Positions 1-9,000 of a DNA stretch of 15,333 nucleotides are shown one piece after another. The notes beneath the pieces are model-generated. The model made no database searches and was not told where the DNA came from. It worked only from the letters and a program-made list of their open reading frames with translations. The stretch comes from Planoprotostelium fungivorum (lineage: Eukaryota > Evosea > Variosea > Cavosteliida > Cavosteliaceae): assembly GCA_003024175.1 (NCBI GenBank), contig MDYQ01000293.1:1-15333 (forward strand). The letters are read 5' to 3'. The position numbers and the translations under genes are program-made. How positions within the stretch are numbered: position 1 is the stretch's first letter; the number at the start of each line of letters is the position of its first letter.

Positions 1-745
1 TCGAGCGATATCTCCTTCTTGACCACCATCTTGAACTCTCTCTCGACGGACGATTTAGACAAGTGTCTGCGATACATCCGAGATTGGAACACGAACGCAA
101 AGAGGTGACACTCTTGTCTTGTTCGTCTAAACTGACGCACCTGCAGGTGTCGTGTTTCTCAGACCCTCCTCCATCTCATTTTGACCAAAGTCCCGCGAGC
201 CAAATTAGAATCGGTAAAGAGGATAACATTCATCCGTATCTGACTGTAGACAGATCACAGACTTTAAGAGCTACATCGAAGCGTTGATTCCATACACGGA
301 CAGACACTTTCAACGCATTCAGACGATGCTGCAAAAGTCTTACCTGCTCGATTACACCATACAGAGGATGGGTAACGTCTTACAGGCCATGGGTGAAGTG
401 GAAGAGCCTCTACCTCTGTCCAAGCTCGTTCAATCTGCCCCTGTCGACCGAGAGGCAACCCAAGTAGAAGACGTGGTGGAAGAGGTAGATGATATGGAGG
501 AAGAGGTAGATGATATGGAGGAAGAGGCAGGAGAAGAGGCAGGAGAAGAGGCAGGAGAAGAAGGAGAAGAGAGAGAGGAAGAGGAGGAGGATGATGATGT
601 CTATGAGGATGGAGAACGCATCGGATCCAGAGCAGAGGACGTCTCTGATGACGAAGACGATGATGATGAAGATGATGTGGAGGAGGAAGAAGAGGAAGAG
701 GCTGTTCCAGAACCACCTTCTAAAAAGAAGAAGAAGACTCAATAG
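1..745 (+). CDS. Utp13/TBL3-like U3 snoRNP protein, C-terminal part (runs off the left edge)
   Basis: Three exons are visible: 1-104, 147-213 and 254-745, joined by GT-AG introns of 42 nt (105-146) and 40 nt (214-253). They give 220 residues ending at a TAG. The first exon reads into the motif YIRDWNTNAKR. The third starts with a segment containing LIPYTDRHFQR. Both resemble the C-terminal domain that follows the WD40 propellers in Utp13 (yeast) and TBL3 (animals). That protein is part of the UTP-B complex of the small-subunit processome, which acts in nucleolar pre-18S rRNA processing. The WD40 part would lie left of the window. The last 90 or so residues are a very acidic Glu/Asp tail ending in KKKKKTQ, a plausible nuclear or nucleolar signal. 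The stop lies 24 bp from the convergent ceramidase stop. Family assignment rests on remembered motifs; exon joins follow frame, splice signals and those motifs. Confidence 0.85.
481..558 (+). repeat. In-frame minisatellite encoding the acidic tail
   Basis: Two perfect copies of a 21-bp unit (481-501, 502-522) are followed by three perfect copies of a 12-bp unit (523-534, 535-546, 547-558). Both unit lengths are multiples of three, so copy-number change keeps the Utp13-like frame open and only lengthens or shortens the Glu-rich tail. Confidence 0.9.
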
Positions 746-769
746 AATGAATTGTGCGGGAATATTTTA

Positions 770-1921
770 TTATACGGTTCTCTTTAAATACTGTTGTGAG
801 GGAGCGATGCGAGGCAGTATGCCCATGTACCATTGAAGTTCGTACCGATGGTGATCGTCGCTGATCATGAGACTCAACATCATCGACGCCGTCACCAGCA
901 TGTACGTTCCTACGCCGGTTCCTGCATGATGTGAGACGGTGAGATGATCAGTTGACATACCGATGTGCCACCAGCCGTGAAGTTGTAGGAGAGTGGCGAA
1001 TGGTTGACCGAGATAGCTTCTCAGTTGAATGATCTGATGACAAAAGTGATTATCGATGTTCCAGAGAGCAAAGGCCAAGTTCATGATGACAGCACCCCAC
1101 AGGTCCATCTGTGGCGGTCAGTGTGGTGGACGTGATGGTGTCTCACCTTGAGGATGGCACTCCTCTTCTCTCGTATTGCGAGGTCATGGACATCCGATGG
1201 AATCACCTACAGCGTAATCAGTCTCATTCGTAACCACGATGATCGCTTGTGGTGTTCTGGCTCACCTTCTTGAATAGATAGAGACCTCTGAGAAATGTGA
1301 CCCACACCATGATACCAAAAGCAGCTTGGTGAAACTCTGCCATGCCCGTGTATAAATAAGTGACTATGACGGCTAACGTCATTGCAGATATACCAATGCC
1401 CCATATGAGAGACTTCTTCCTCTTCACAGCAGGCTGTGATACTGGGGTCACCTCCATCGTGACGAACATGGAAGCAGCGACCGCCTGAAGAGGATGAGTG
1501 TCACCTGAGGATTCAATCGCACCAGAAGCATGGGAATTTCGTCTCCTAAGACCTGCCATTGCCATTGAAGCGTCATGTGAACTGAAACGTAAGTTAGCGC
1601 CGCGGACAGTAGATTGTGCCACTCACACATCCAACTACCAAAAGCGACGCAGCAGAGAGATAGCCACAATACCAGATATCTCTTGGGCCAGCCGTTCGAC
1701 CAGATGCAAAACAGTGGATAGATGCAGGTGATGGCCCACAGATTGGTTAGCGTGTTGATCGTCTCCGCGACGAAAAAAGTAACCGCGTAATCTTCCTCGC
1801 ACCAATTCAGAGTCGAAGTTCTGCGACGATGTTTCAACGATATCATCGAGAAAGAAGATAATCACGGTGTTCCCCAATAGCCGTTCTCAGCCACGATCGG
1901 CGTGGGTCCAAAGTTCTTCAT
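770..1921 (-). CDS. Alkaline ceramidase (ACER/YPC1 family)
   Basis: This is a seven-exon gene: 1866-1921, 1627-1820, 1523-1581, 1266-1484, 1147-1206, 961-1108 and 770-921. The six GT-AG introns are 45, 45, 38, 59, 38 and 39 nt, and the product is 295 residues. Alkaline ceramidases are multi-pass ER/Golgi membrane enzymes that hydrolyse ceramide to sphingosine and fatty acid using zinc. Visible motifs in order are GYWGTP, TSTLNWCEEDY near the N terminus, GSWMFHMTL (the Ser and His of the active site), GDEIPML, WNIDNHFC, and HGWWHIGTG with two zinc-binding His. All the expected catalytic residues appear present. Introns 1, 2 and 6 are required to restore these motifs. The start is the ATG at 1921, just before the conserved N terminus. 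An AATAAA on this strand (766-771) overlaps the TAA stop. Length is near the usual 260-300 residues. Confidence 0.93.
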
Positions 1922-2210
1922 CGTTGTGGCAATGTGCTGCTGTGACCTGGATTCTTTGGGTTTTCTACCGGGCACACCCGCACGGAGATCAAAATTCGCT
2001 TAAAAATCACCACGAGCGTAATCCGACCAACGGAGTTTTTCGCCGCAACATTAACCGCTGTCAGACAGAATAATGCTGTCTTCTGAACGAGTATGCTGGA
2101 TGGTATAGATGGTGTATGATCGTGATTGTTCGTACAGACCGCGAAATTGTGATGACGTTGATGCAACAACATAGAGACGATGATCGATAGAGAAGCAACG
2201 AGTCTTTCGT

Positions 2211-2873
2211 CTATTCCTTCTCTCGCTTCTGTTTCTTGGTCTTTCGTTTCTTACTCTCCTCTTCCTCTTCTTCTTCCTCTTCTTTTTCATCATCTTTCTC
2301 ATCTTCCTCCTTCTCTTCTCCCTTCTTCTTTGTTTTTCTTCGTCTTTCAACGGGTCTCTTCTCTTTGAAGTTGAGATCCTTCTCATCCTCGTCAGGTTCA
2401 TCTTCCCCTGGTCCCTCCTTCACTGGGTCAGACGTTCCTCAGTTGTTAGGATCATCACCTGCTGTAGCTTTTTCCAAAAATCTGCGATGGAACTGACCAG
2501 ATCAGAATTGTCCTTCGTCGTCTCTTCTGTTGGGACACCATAATCTGATGAGACGATTGAGATCGATGTACAATTGACGACACTCACTCTCCCACGGCTT
2601 CTTCTTCCTGCTCACTTTTTTCTTCTTTTCTTCACCATCTGTCTTCTCCACATCTTTGATCTTCCTCTTCTTTTTCTCGCCAGTCGTCTTCTCTGTGTCT
2701 TTGATTTTTGTCTTCTGCGCTGACGGCTGTGAATCATTCCGTTTGACAACCTTCTTCATCTCCTTCTGCATTTTAGGAGTGACACTCTTATTGCTGTCTG
2801 ATTTTCCATGCTTCACGGGGGAAGTGATGACGGTCTCTGTGGAATCATCCGAATAGATTACCTTCTTCCCCAT
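2211..2873 (-). CDS. Lys/Glu-rich hypothetical protein, probably nuclear
   Basis: I do not recognise a family. The model has three exons (2588-2873, 2459-2544, 2211-2417) with GT-AG introns of 43 nt (2545-2587, GTGAGT...CATCAG) and 41 nt (2418-2458), giving 192 residues and a TAG stop. The N-terminal half is rich in Lys, Ser and Thr, with repeated KIKD.EKT-like segments that look like nuclear localisation sequence. The middle exon encodes a short hydrophobic, helix-like patch (SSIADFWKKLQQ). The C terminus is a charged Glu run followed by Lys/Arg. The start is the ATG at 2873; an upstream exon is possible. The second intron is less certain, because a closer CAG acceptor at 2423 gives an immediate stop while the AAG acceptor at 2418 keeps the frame open. 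It shares a 92-bp upstream region with the divergent gene at 2966. Confidence 0.6.
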
Positions 2874-2965
2874 CTCTTCTCCTTGTAATTGAGTGAAAAT
2901 TGGGCTCACCGAAAATTACACCGAGCGGTTTCGTTAAAACAAAAAGCAGGGAGCCAAGCTAGAGG
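2874..2965. promoter_or_regulatory. Short divergent intergenic region (bidirectional promoter candidate)
   Basis: Only 92 bp separate the ATG of the Lys/Glu-rich gene (-) from the ATG of the rolling-stone-like gene (+). No clear TATA box was seen. Placement as a shared promoter is inferred from gene orientation alone. Confidence 0.4.
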
Positions 2966-4154
2966 ATGCTACAGGAGACGTTCAGTCCAGAGTTTGATAT
3001 ACCTACCTCACCGAGATCAACGCCACAACATGGAGTTCTATATCACAGATTAGGCTGGCATGAATTGAAACCAATGTACCTCCTCTCTTCTGACATCTTC
3101 CCTGGAAAGGTGAGCGGATGTATAATCTCTACAATGACTCAGTCGATGGAGGTTAAGTTGATGTGGATATGGAGGTCAGCCGTTTTAGTTTATCTATGCA
3201 TCTGTATCATACTGGGACTTTCTTTGGTAAGAGGATCGATCTCTGAACATTTTATTTTATTTTGTCGCTCGTGATATTCATGTCACAAATCAGGCCAAAT
3301 GGAAGGGAGGAGATGGAAAATGGTGGGGAGGTCATCTCGTGGATGTGAACGTTCTGTGTATGCTCTTCTACTTTCTGGTGCGTCAATCATTCCAACCTCG
3401 TCACTACCTAATGCCCTTCTTCGTTCTTAATCGTCTCTCAGTCTCTATCCGTACTACATTTCAAATTCCAAAAAGATCTGGGGCGTCCATCAGATTACCA
3501 AACAGAAGGTGAGCATCCACCATCACCTCCCCATTCGCATCCTCTCATCGCACTCGTCTGATCGAAGTGAAAGGCGCAGGTGCCAACAGCTTCGAGCGCC
3601 TCCTGTGGGTTTGGTTTGAACTGCTGACGCCCGGTATATATTTCCTCTCGTTTGTGTACTGGGTCCTCACACCAGATGTCTCTGCTGGCGTCTACGGTGA
3701 TGAATCGTCTTCTATCATCTCACGTTGACGAAAACAGGTTTCATCTGCTTCGCATTGAATCCCGCCATCTTGACCATCGAGCTGTTGTTGAATCAACTAC
3801 CATCTCATCTGTTTCACACCGTCTTCTGGTTTCTGTGTGGCATCATCTACTTTGTCGTGGCCTGGATGGCCAGAGGAATATCGGGAGGGTGAGGTCACCA
3901 TCCACATCACCCCATGCTGATTAGACTCTAGCTATTACCTCAGCTTCTTAGAGTCAAAACCGGGATGGATCGTCTACATTCTACTGGTGGTCGTCGCTCT
4001 CATCTTTTGGTTCGTGACGAAGGCATTGGTGCACGTCCGGGGCATCATCGCGTTCGAAGTAGAGAAACACAGGAGATTCCAAGAGCTGAGAGATTGGGAG
4101 AAGGCAGAATCAAAAGGAGGATTCAGCACGGATGATGAAGAGGAATTATTGTAA
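2966..4154 (+). CDS. Rolling-stone-like multi-pass membrane protein
   Basis: Seven exons can be joined: 2966-3109, 3143-3226, 3294-3377, 3442-3508, 3580-3696, 3738-3888 and 3932-4154. GT-AG introns are 33, 67, 64, 71, 41 and 43 nt; the stop is TAA and the product 289 residues. The N terminus is soluble (HRLGWHEL). About six hydrophobic segments follow, then a charged C-terminal tail (RRFQELRDWEKAE). The order 'Trp-Arg-Ser before TM1, RLLWVWFELLTPG, ALNPAILTIELLLNQLP, a Phe/Trp/Tyr-rich segment, then YYLSFLESKPGW' resembles the rolling stone family, known in flies for a role in myoblast fusion but widespread and mostly uncharacterised elsewhere. The first intron (3110-3142) is only 33 nt, a multiple of three and free of stops, so it may be retained (adding 11 residues). 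The gene ends 54 bp from the stop of a possible minus-strand exon at 4209. Confidence 0.7.
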
Positions 4155-4229
4155 AGATGAATAGAAGGTGTATCGAGACATTGGGTCTATTCATGTGATG
4201 GTTGGAGCGTCAATGATGGAACTTGTTGA

Positions 4230-4417
4230 TCAAGATTCCGATGATGAATGTATCAATGAGTGGAAACTGTCGTCATATAAAAACAGGGTATTATAGTGCA
4301 TTTATCTGCAACTCACCACATACTGAATGCTTGCTTCCTGTGATCTGTTAGTAAATTCTTTGGAAATGATTTGTAAGCTTTCACGTAATCATCATAACAT
4401 TCTCGAAACTCATTCAT
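4230..4417 (-). CDS. Small candidate ORF or 3' exons of the adjacent minus-strand locus
   Basis: An ATG at 4417 opens a 101-nt exon (4317-4417) encoding NEFRECYDDYVKAYKSFPKN and a further 13 residues. A good GTGAGT donor and CAG acceptor define a 50-nt intron (4267-4316). Splicing gives about 45 residues with a TGA at 4230. In another phase the last exon would read FPLIDTFIIGILINKFHH and stop with TGA at 4209, which looks more protein-like, but the phases do not match the first exon. I cannot decide between an independent small gene, terminal exons of the locus to the right, or chance. Confidence 0.25.
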
Positions 4418-4426
4418 TCTTCTCTT

Positions 4427-4743
4427 TTATCTATAATTAGCCGTTGACGAAATGTGGTCTCAGTTTGGTGCTCGTCCAAAACCCTCGGCAAATCTTTTGA
4501 TCCATGTGAAGGGCCTGTGAAATTGGAGTTTGGTCCAGAAGGCGTATCAGATCCAATCAAATATAAGGATATTGAGGATGAAGTGGTCGAAGGCTGCGAC
4601 GACTTGGAGAGCTCCGTAGGCTGCCGTTTGAGTTGTGTCACCGATGAACTCTTTGACGTGGACCATGTAGATAATATACATCGTAATCGCCACCCATAAT
4701 AAAACGCTCGGGAGTATGATGCTTGTTCAAGGTCGTCTGTGAT
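4427..4743 (-). pseudogene. Hydrophobic reading frame interrupted by TGA codons
   Basis: On the minus strand one frame runs from a plausible acceptor (CTTACCAG ending at 4744) to a TAA at 4427-4429, broken only by TGA at 4727-4729, 4547-4549 and 4460-4462. Between the first two it encodes a membrane-like segment (SVLLWVAITMYIIYMVHV) and uses the C-ending codons typical of the other genes here. It continues as YAFWTKLQFHRPFTWIKRF after the second TGA. A 48-nt GT-AG intron (4603-4650) could be removed without changing frame. An alternative phase through an acceptor at 4737 avoids stops down to 4414 but yields Ser/Thr-rich sequence with poorer codon usage. It could be a decayed gene, a mis-modelled exon set, or the end of a gene stopping at 4547. 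Confidence 0.3.
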
Positions 4744-4766
4744 CTGGTAAGCCTCAGAATACGTCT

Positions 4767-5212
4767 TTATGAATATAAAACGATAGAAGACTCACCAGCA
4801 GGTTGTGCGGGCCCCTTCGCCTTCACGGCGTCGATGAATGCCTGATGAGAGAATGTGATCCAGGTGTCCAATTGTCTATCTGTGGCTGTCTCTATCCATT
4901 CACTAGTGGCGGCCTTCGCTGGTCCGCTCGCCTCTTGATCTGTTAGACGTCGAACATCAGCGGCGAGAGCGTCTCTCTTGGCGTCGATAGTTGTGAGTGT
5001 TCTCAAATCAGAGTTGCTTCGGGGGCGAGAAGTGGCAATTTCAACTATAGAGGTAGATGGGGTCCATCAATCTTGGGTATATAACAAGAAAGAGATATCC
5101 AAATATAACAATAACGAATAGAACTTACCAGTGTCTTTAGAGCGTGATGTGTGGTGGTTTGTTTTCTTCTTCGCGCGTTCAGCGAAGAAAACTCGCACCT
5201 GCGAATGCGAAT
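4767..5212 (-). CDS. Hypothetical protein, 5' end unresolved
   Basis: The central exon (minus strand, up to 5044) encodes a soluble, helix-rich segment including SEWIETATDRQLDTWITF and HQAFIDAVKAKG. A strong GTAAGT donor and TATAG acceptor define an 84-nt intron (5045-5128) that joins it in frame to an upstream exon (5129-5212) encoding a basic stretch, AERAKKKTNHHTSRSKDT. Read without further splicing, it ends at TAA 4767-4769. Alternatively a GTGAGT donor at 4795 splices into the 4427-4743 region. No in-frame ATG was found in either exon. A possible further acceptor at 5213 leads to an exon that would overlap the opposite-strand gene at 5250. I recognise no family. Confidence 0.5.
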
Positions 5213-5249
5213 CTGAAGAAAGAACGAAATTGAACACAATCACATCACA

Positions 5250-5552
5250 ATGGACAACACGATACCTACCGTTCAACCCACTCTCAGGCCAGCTCCTCCC
5301 AATGACTGCGTCAGAACAATTCAAATCCTTTATTGGTCATCTTGATAATGCAAGGAGTGCAACAATTGTGCTGCGGCGTCAGAGAAAATGCTTGGCCAGA
5401 CTGACGCTCTCGTTAACCGTCTTCTCGAAAACGGCCTCTTTGAGTTCAACCTCCCTCCTGCTCTATGGGTGGACCCTAATTCACAACAATATCAAGATAC
5501 GTACAACGACCTCGCCACTCAATACCAAGCTGCCGGCGGGAAACTCGAGTAG
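5250..5552 (+). CDS. Small Cys-containing hypothetical protein (85 aa)
   Basis: Two exons (5250-5309 and 5355-5552) flank a 45-nt intron with an atypical GTCAGA donor and CAAG acceptor, giving 85 residues and a TAG stop. The intron is required because the unspliced frame meets two adjacent stops (TGA TAA). The N terminus is Pro/Thr-rich. The exon junction creates NDCECNNC, a tight Cys cluster, followed by an amphipathic helix (TDALVNRLLENGLFEF) and a hydrophilic C terminus with PPALWVDPNSQQYQDTY. I recognise no family; a metal-binding or disulfide-linked role is only a guess. The gene is divergent to the minus-strand locus at 4767-5212. Confidence 0.6.
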
Positions 5553-5651
5553 AACGGTCGCTCTGTGGAGGGTAGACTCAAGACGTGCCGCAAGGACATC
5601 ACGACCAGGAATGGGTATTTGAGTGAGTGAGTGACCCCCCTGTTAAGTGAA

Positions 5652-5685
5652 TATTTGAGTATCCCGAGGATAGGATACTCAAATA
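5652..5685. repeat. Perfect hairpin with 13-bp arms
   Basis: Arms at 5652-5664 and 5673-5685 are perfect reverse complements around an 8-nt loop. The core TATTTGAGT also occurs in direct orientation at about 5616-5624, next to a GTGA tandem run. The hairpin lies downstream of the small gene ending at 5552. A role in 3'-end formation is possible but unproven. Confidence 0.75.
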
Positions 5686-5824
5686 CTCATGACGGCGTCC
5701 CATCTGAGAGAGGAAGGTGCATCCGAGCAGGAGCCCAACAAGACGAAGGATATTGCATCAATGAAGGTGGATTGTGCGTTATCGTCTTCATCACACGATG
5801 TGGTTGGTGATGTGATGTGACATG
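5679..5824 (-). pseudogene. Possible 3' remainder of the host gene interrupted by the retrotransposon
   Basis: Joining the broken exon 7 at 12967 directly to base 5824 continues the same reading phase for 47 codons to a TGA at 5679-5681, including DEDNAQSTFIDAISFVLLG. A second frame is also open over much of this stretch, so the evidence is modest. No target-site duplication was found to confirm that the two flanks were once adjacent. Confidence 0.35.
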
Positions 5825-5959
5825 TGTAAGCTTTGGGGCTCGTTTAAGGGTACCACTCGTTGTGGCGATGGATCCACACCAAATCGAACCCTTTCGATTT
5901 AATCCTTTTACGATCTACAATCCGGTACGAATATATGCGGTCATATTCACAGCATGACA
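5825..5959 (-). repeat. 3' LTR, internally deleted (135 bp)
   Basis: The sequence is identical by eye to the 5' LTR except that the segment equivalent to 12786-12887 (102 bp) is missing at 5880/5881. The missing piece contains the LTR's AATAAA signal and part of one arm of its 13-bp hairpin. Confidence 0.95.
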
Positions 5960-5962
5960 CTG

Positions 5963-5970
5963 TCCCCCAC
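5963..5970 (-). promoter_or_regulatory. Polypurine tract candidate
   Basis: On the minus strand GTGGGGGA lies three bases before the TGT start of the 3' LTR, the expected place for the plus-strand primer of reverse transcription. Confidence 0.6.
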
Positions 5971-6035
5971 GATCCTATGTTGAACGTAGTGAGACTTGGG
6001 TCGTTCGTGCGTGAATATGTCGTCGTGAAATGTGA

Positions 6036-9000
6036 TCATTGGCGTGCTGATCGCTCCTTCCTCCTTGAAGTCTTGGCGGAGTGGTTCAGCCACCAGTCGG
6101 CTGAGGCTAGCATGCGTCGATCTCGTCGTTCACCAACTCGGGGCCGAGTAGTAGGTGCCGGACTGGGGTTGGCTGTGTCTTCATGATGATCTGACGATGT
6201 GATGTTGTCCTCATGGTGATCGGGTGAAGTGTCCTCGTCATCTTCAGGAGTCGAGGAGTCGTCGTTCGATGGCTCAGGTGGTTGATCCTGTGGTTTCGCC
6301 TTCGATCTGACTACTCTTGGTGCTGATCGATTACCAATTGTTTGTCTGAATGGTGGTCTGCGGGGATACTTCCGGTGGTATTCATCGATCAGATCTCCAG
6401 CCATCTGTTTGGCCTTGGCTGCGTCCTCCCAAACGTCTTCAGCGGTGCTGCGGTTCTTCCAGCGTAGGCGGTACTGTAACTTGTTGCGATGCATTCTCGA
6501 GTCCAAGACTCGAGAGACTTCGTACTCGTTTCCGTCGTTGATGATGTTGGGTGGTTCGGACGTCTCTTGTCGATCAAATGTATCTGGAGGTAATTTGGAT
6601 AGGAGTGAGACGTGAAACACAGGGTGGATGGTCCATTGAGGTGGTAGCTCTAGTCGGCAGGCGGTAGCGGGCTTTCCGTCCTTGGCAATAGCTGATAACA
6701 CCTTGAAGGGTCCAACTCGTAGATCGTCCAATTTCTTGTATGGCCGTCTCGTGGTGATATTCTTCGTGGAAAGGTAGACCATATCTCCTTCCTTGTATGT
6801 GGGCGCTTCTCGTCGTCCTTGATCTGCGTAGCGAGCCATGGTTGTCCTCGCCTCTTCAATCCTCTGTTGCAGATAGGTGCTGACCTCCTTCATGATGTCT
6901 TGTAATTTGTCGGCGGCATCGTTCAGTGTGTGAGAGAAGGAGTTGACGTCAAAGCGTGGGTGAAAACCGGTGTTGGCCACGAAGGGAGTGATGCCAGTCG
7001 CGGCTTGAACGGTGTTGTTCATGGTGAACTCTCCGAGTGACAACCATTCAACCCAATCGTCTTGCAGGTAGTTGCAGAATATCCGCAGATATTGCTCGAT
7101 GATGGCGTTGGTTCTCTCTGATTGTCCGTCTGTCTCGGGGTGGTAGGCTGTGGATAGCGAGGGTTTAGATCCAATTCCCGAAAGGAAGCTGTTCCAAAAG
7201 ATGCTAGCAAACTGGGGTCCTCGATCCGTGATGATTTGTTTGGGGATACCGTGATGGCGAAAGATTTCTCTGATGTACAGTTTAGCGGTACCTTGTGCGG
7301 TGATCGTGTTGACTGTAGGTATGAAATGCGCCATTTTGGTGAATCTGTCCACGACTGTGAGGATGGTGTCGAAACCTTCGCTGCGTGGTAGGCCTACGAT
7401 AAAGTCCATCGTGACTGAGGCCCATCGTTCGGATGGCGTGGGAAGCGGTTGAAGGAAGCCAGGTGGTTTTCTTCTTGAGACCTTTGTACGGTGGCAAGTG
7501 GCACAGGACTCGATGTATCTGTTGACGTCCTTTGAAACAGTGGGCCACCAGTAGTCTCTCGTGACTAACTCGTATGTCTTCTTACGCCCCACGTGTCCAG
7601 CGGTAGGTAGGTCGTGTCTGTGGTGTAGTACTGATGCTCGAAGCGGTACTGGAATGTACAATTGTCCAAAGTGGTATAGAAGTCCATCCGTGAATGTGAA
7701 TGGATTCTGCTCAGCGTTGGTGCTGTTTCGGTAACCTTTTGGTCTCGTTGTAGTATCGTCCAGTTTAGCCCATTCGGTATACGATAAGTAGAATTCGTCG
7801 TCGGTGAGGGAGGCTCGTACGCTGTCTTCGAAATCGAGGAAGTTGTCTCTCGGTTTGATGTTGGTGACGTTGACGAAGAAGCGTGAAGGTAGTAGACATA
7901 CTGCGTTCTGCTCTCTGTCCCCCATGTCTAACCTATCCTGAGCGCGGCGTGAAATAGCGTCGGCTACGGGATTCATTCGGCCAGGGCGATGAACTAACTT
8001 GAAGTTGAAATCGGCGAGTAGCTGGGACCATCGAACTTGTCTTCGATTGAGGATTTTGGTGGTCCGAAAATACTCTAAGTTTCGGTGATCAGTGAATACG
8101 GTGGTGTCGGAGGGGCCCATAAGCCAATGGCGCCATGCCTTACAGCATTCCACGACTGCTAACAGTTCCTTGTCGTGTACGTCGTAGTTCAGCTCGGCTC
8201 CAGTGAGTTTACGGCTCCAAAATGCGAGGGGTTGTACACCCTCTGGAAAAGGTTGTTGAATGACTCCTCCAATGGCGAAGTCAGAGGCATCGGTTTCGAG
8301 TTGTACGGGGTAACGTTCATCGTAATGACGAACAAATCCTGCGTCCAGGAAGGCCCTCTTGAGTTTGTTGAAAGCGGCGTTACACTCTGGTGTCCAATTG
8401 AAAGCGATGCCCTTCTTGGTAAGTGCGGTCAAAGGTACAACCGTCTCTGAATAGTCTCTGATGAAAGTACGGTAGAAGTTGCAGAAACCAAGGAAAGAGC
8501 GAACGGATGTGAGATCGGTTGGCGCTGTCCATTCGTTGATCGTCTTGACTCGTTCGGGATCCATTCCAACTCCTGTTGTAGAGACCTTGTATCCGAGAAA
8601 GTCCACTTCGTCTCGATGAAAGTCGCACTTCTTGAGGTTGCAGTGTAATCCCTTGTCGATTAATCGTTGTAGAACTCGTTGTACATCCTCGACATGTTGT
8701 TCTTCTGTCTCGCTGAAGATCAGGAAGTCATCCAGGTAGATGAGGACTGTGACGTCGATCATGTCTGTGAAGCAGTTGTTGACGTGGGCCTGGAACGTTG
8801 ATGGTGCGTTCGACAGACCAAACGGCATGATCAGGTATTCGTACAGTCCATATTGTGTCCGGAAAGCAGTCTTCCACTCGTCTCCAGCGGCAATACGTAC
8901 GTGCCAGTACGCGTCCTTGAGGTCTAACTTGGTGAAAATCTTGGCTCTTCCCAATCGATCGAGCATCTGGGATATGAGCGGTAGGGGATACACGTTCTTG

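Noticed and set aside
410-742. Minus-strand Leu/Phe-rich frames opposite the acidic tail
   Set aside because: They are the complement of the Glu-rich repeat, with no independent support.
2180-2496. Plus-strand Ser/Phe-rich frames and the Arg/Lys-rich alternative minus frame opposite the Lys/Glu gene
   Set aside because: They are shadows of a purine-rich minus-strand coding tract; the alternative frames lack splice or motif support.
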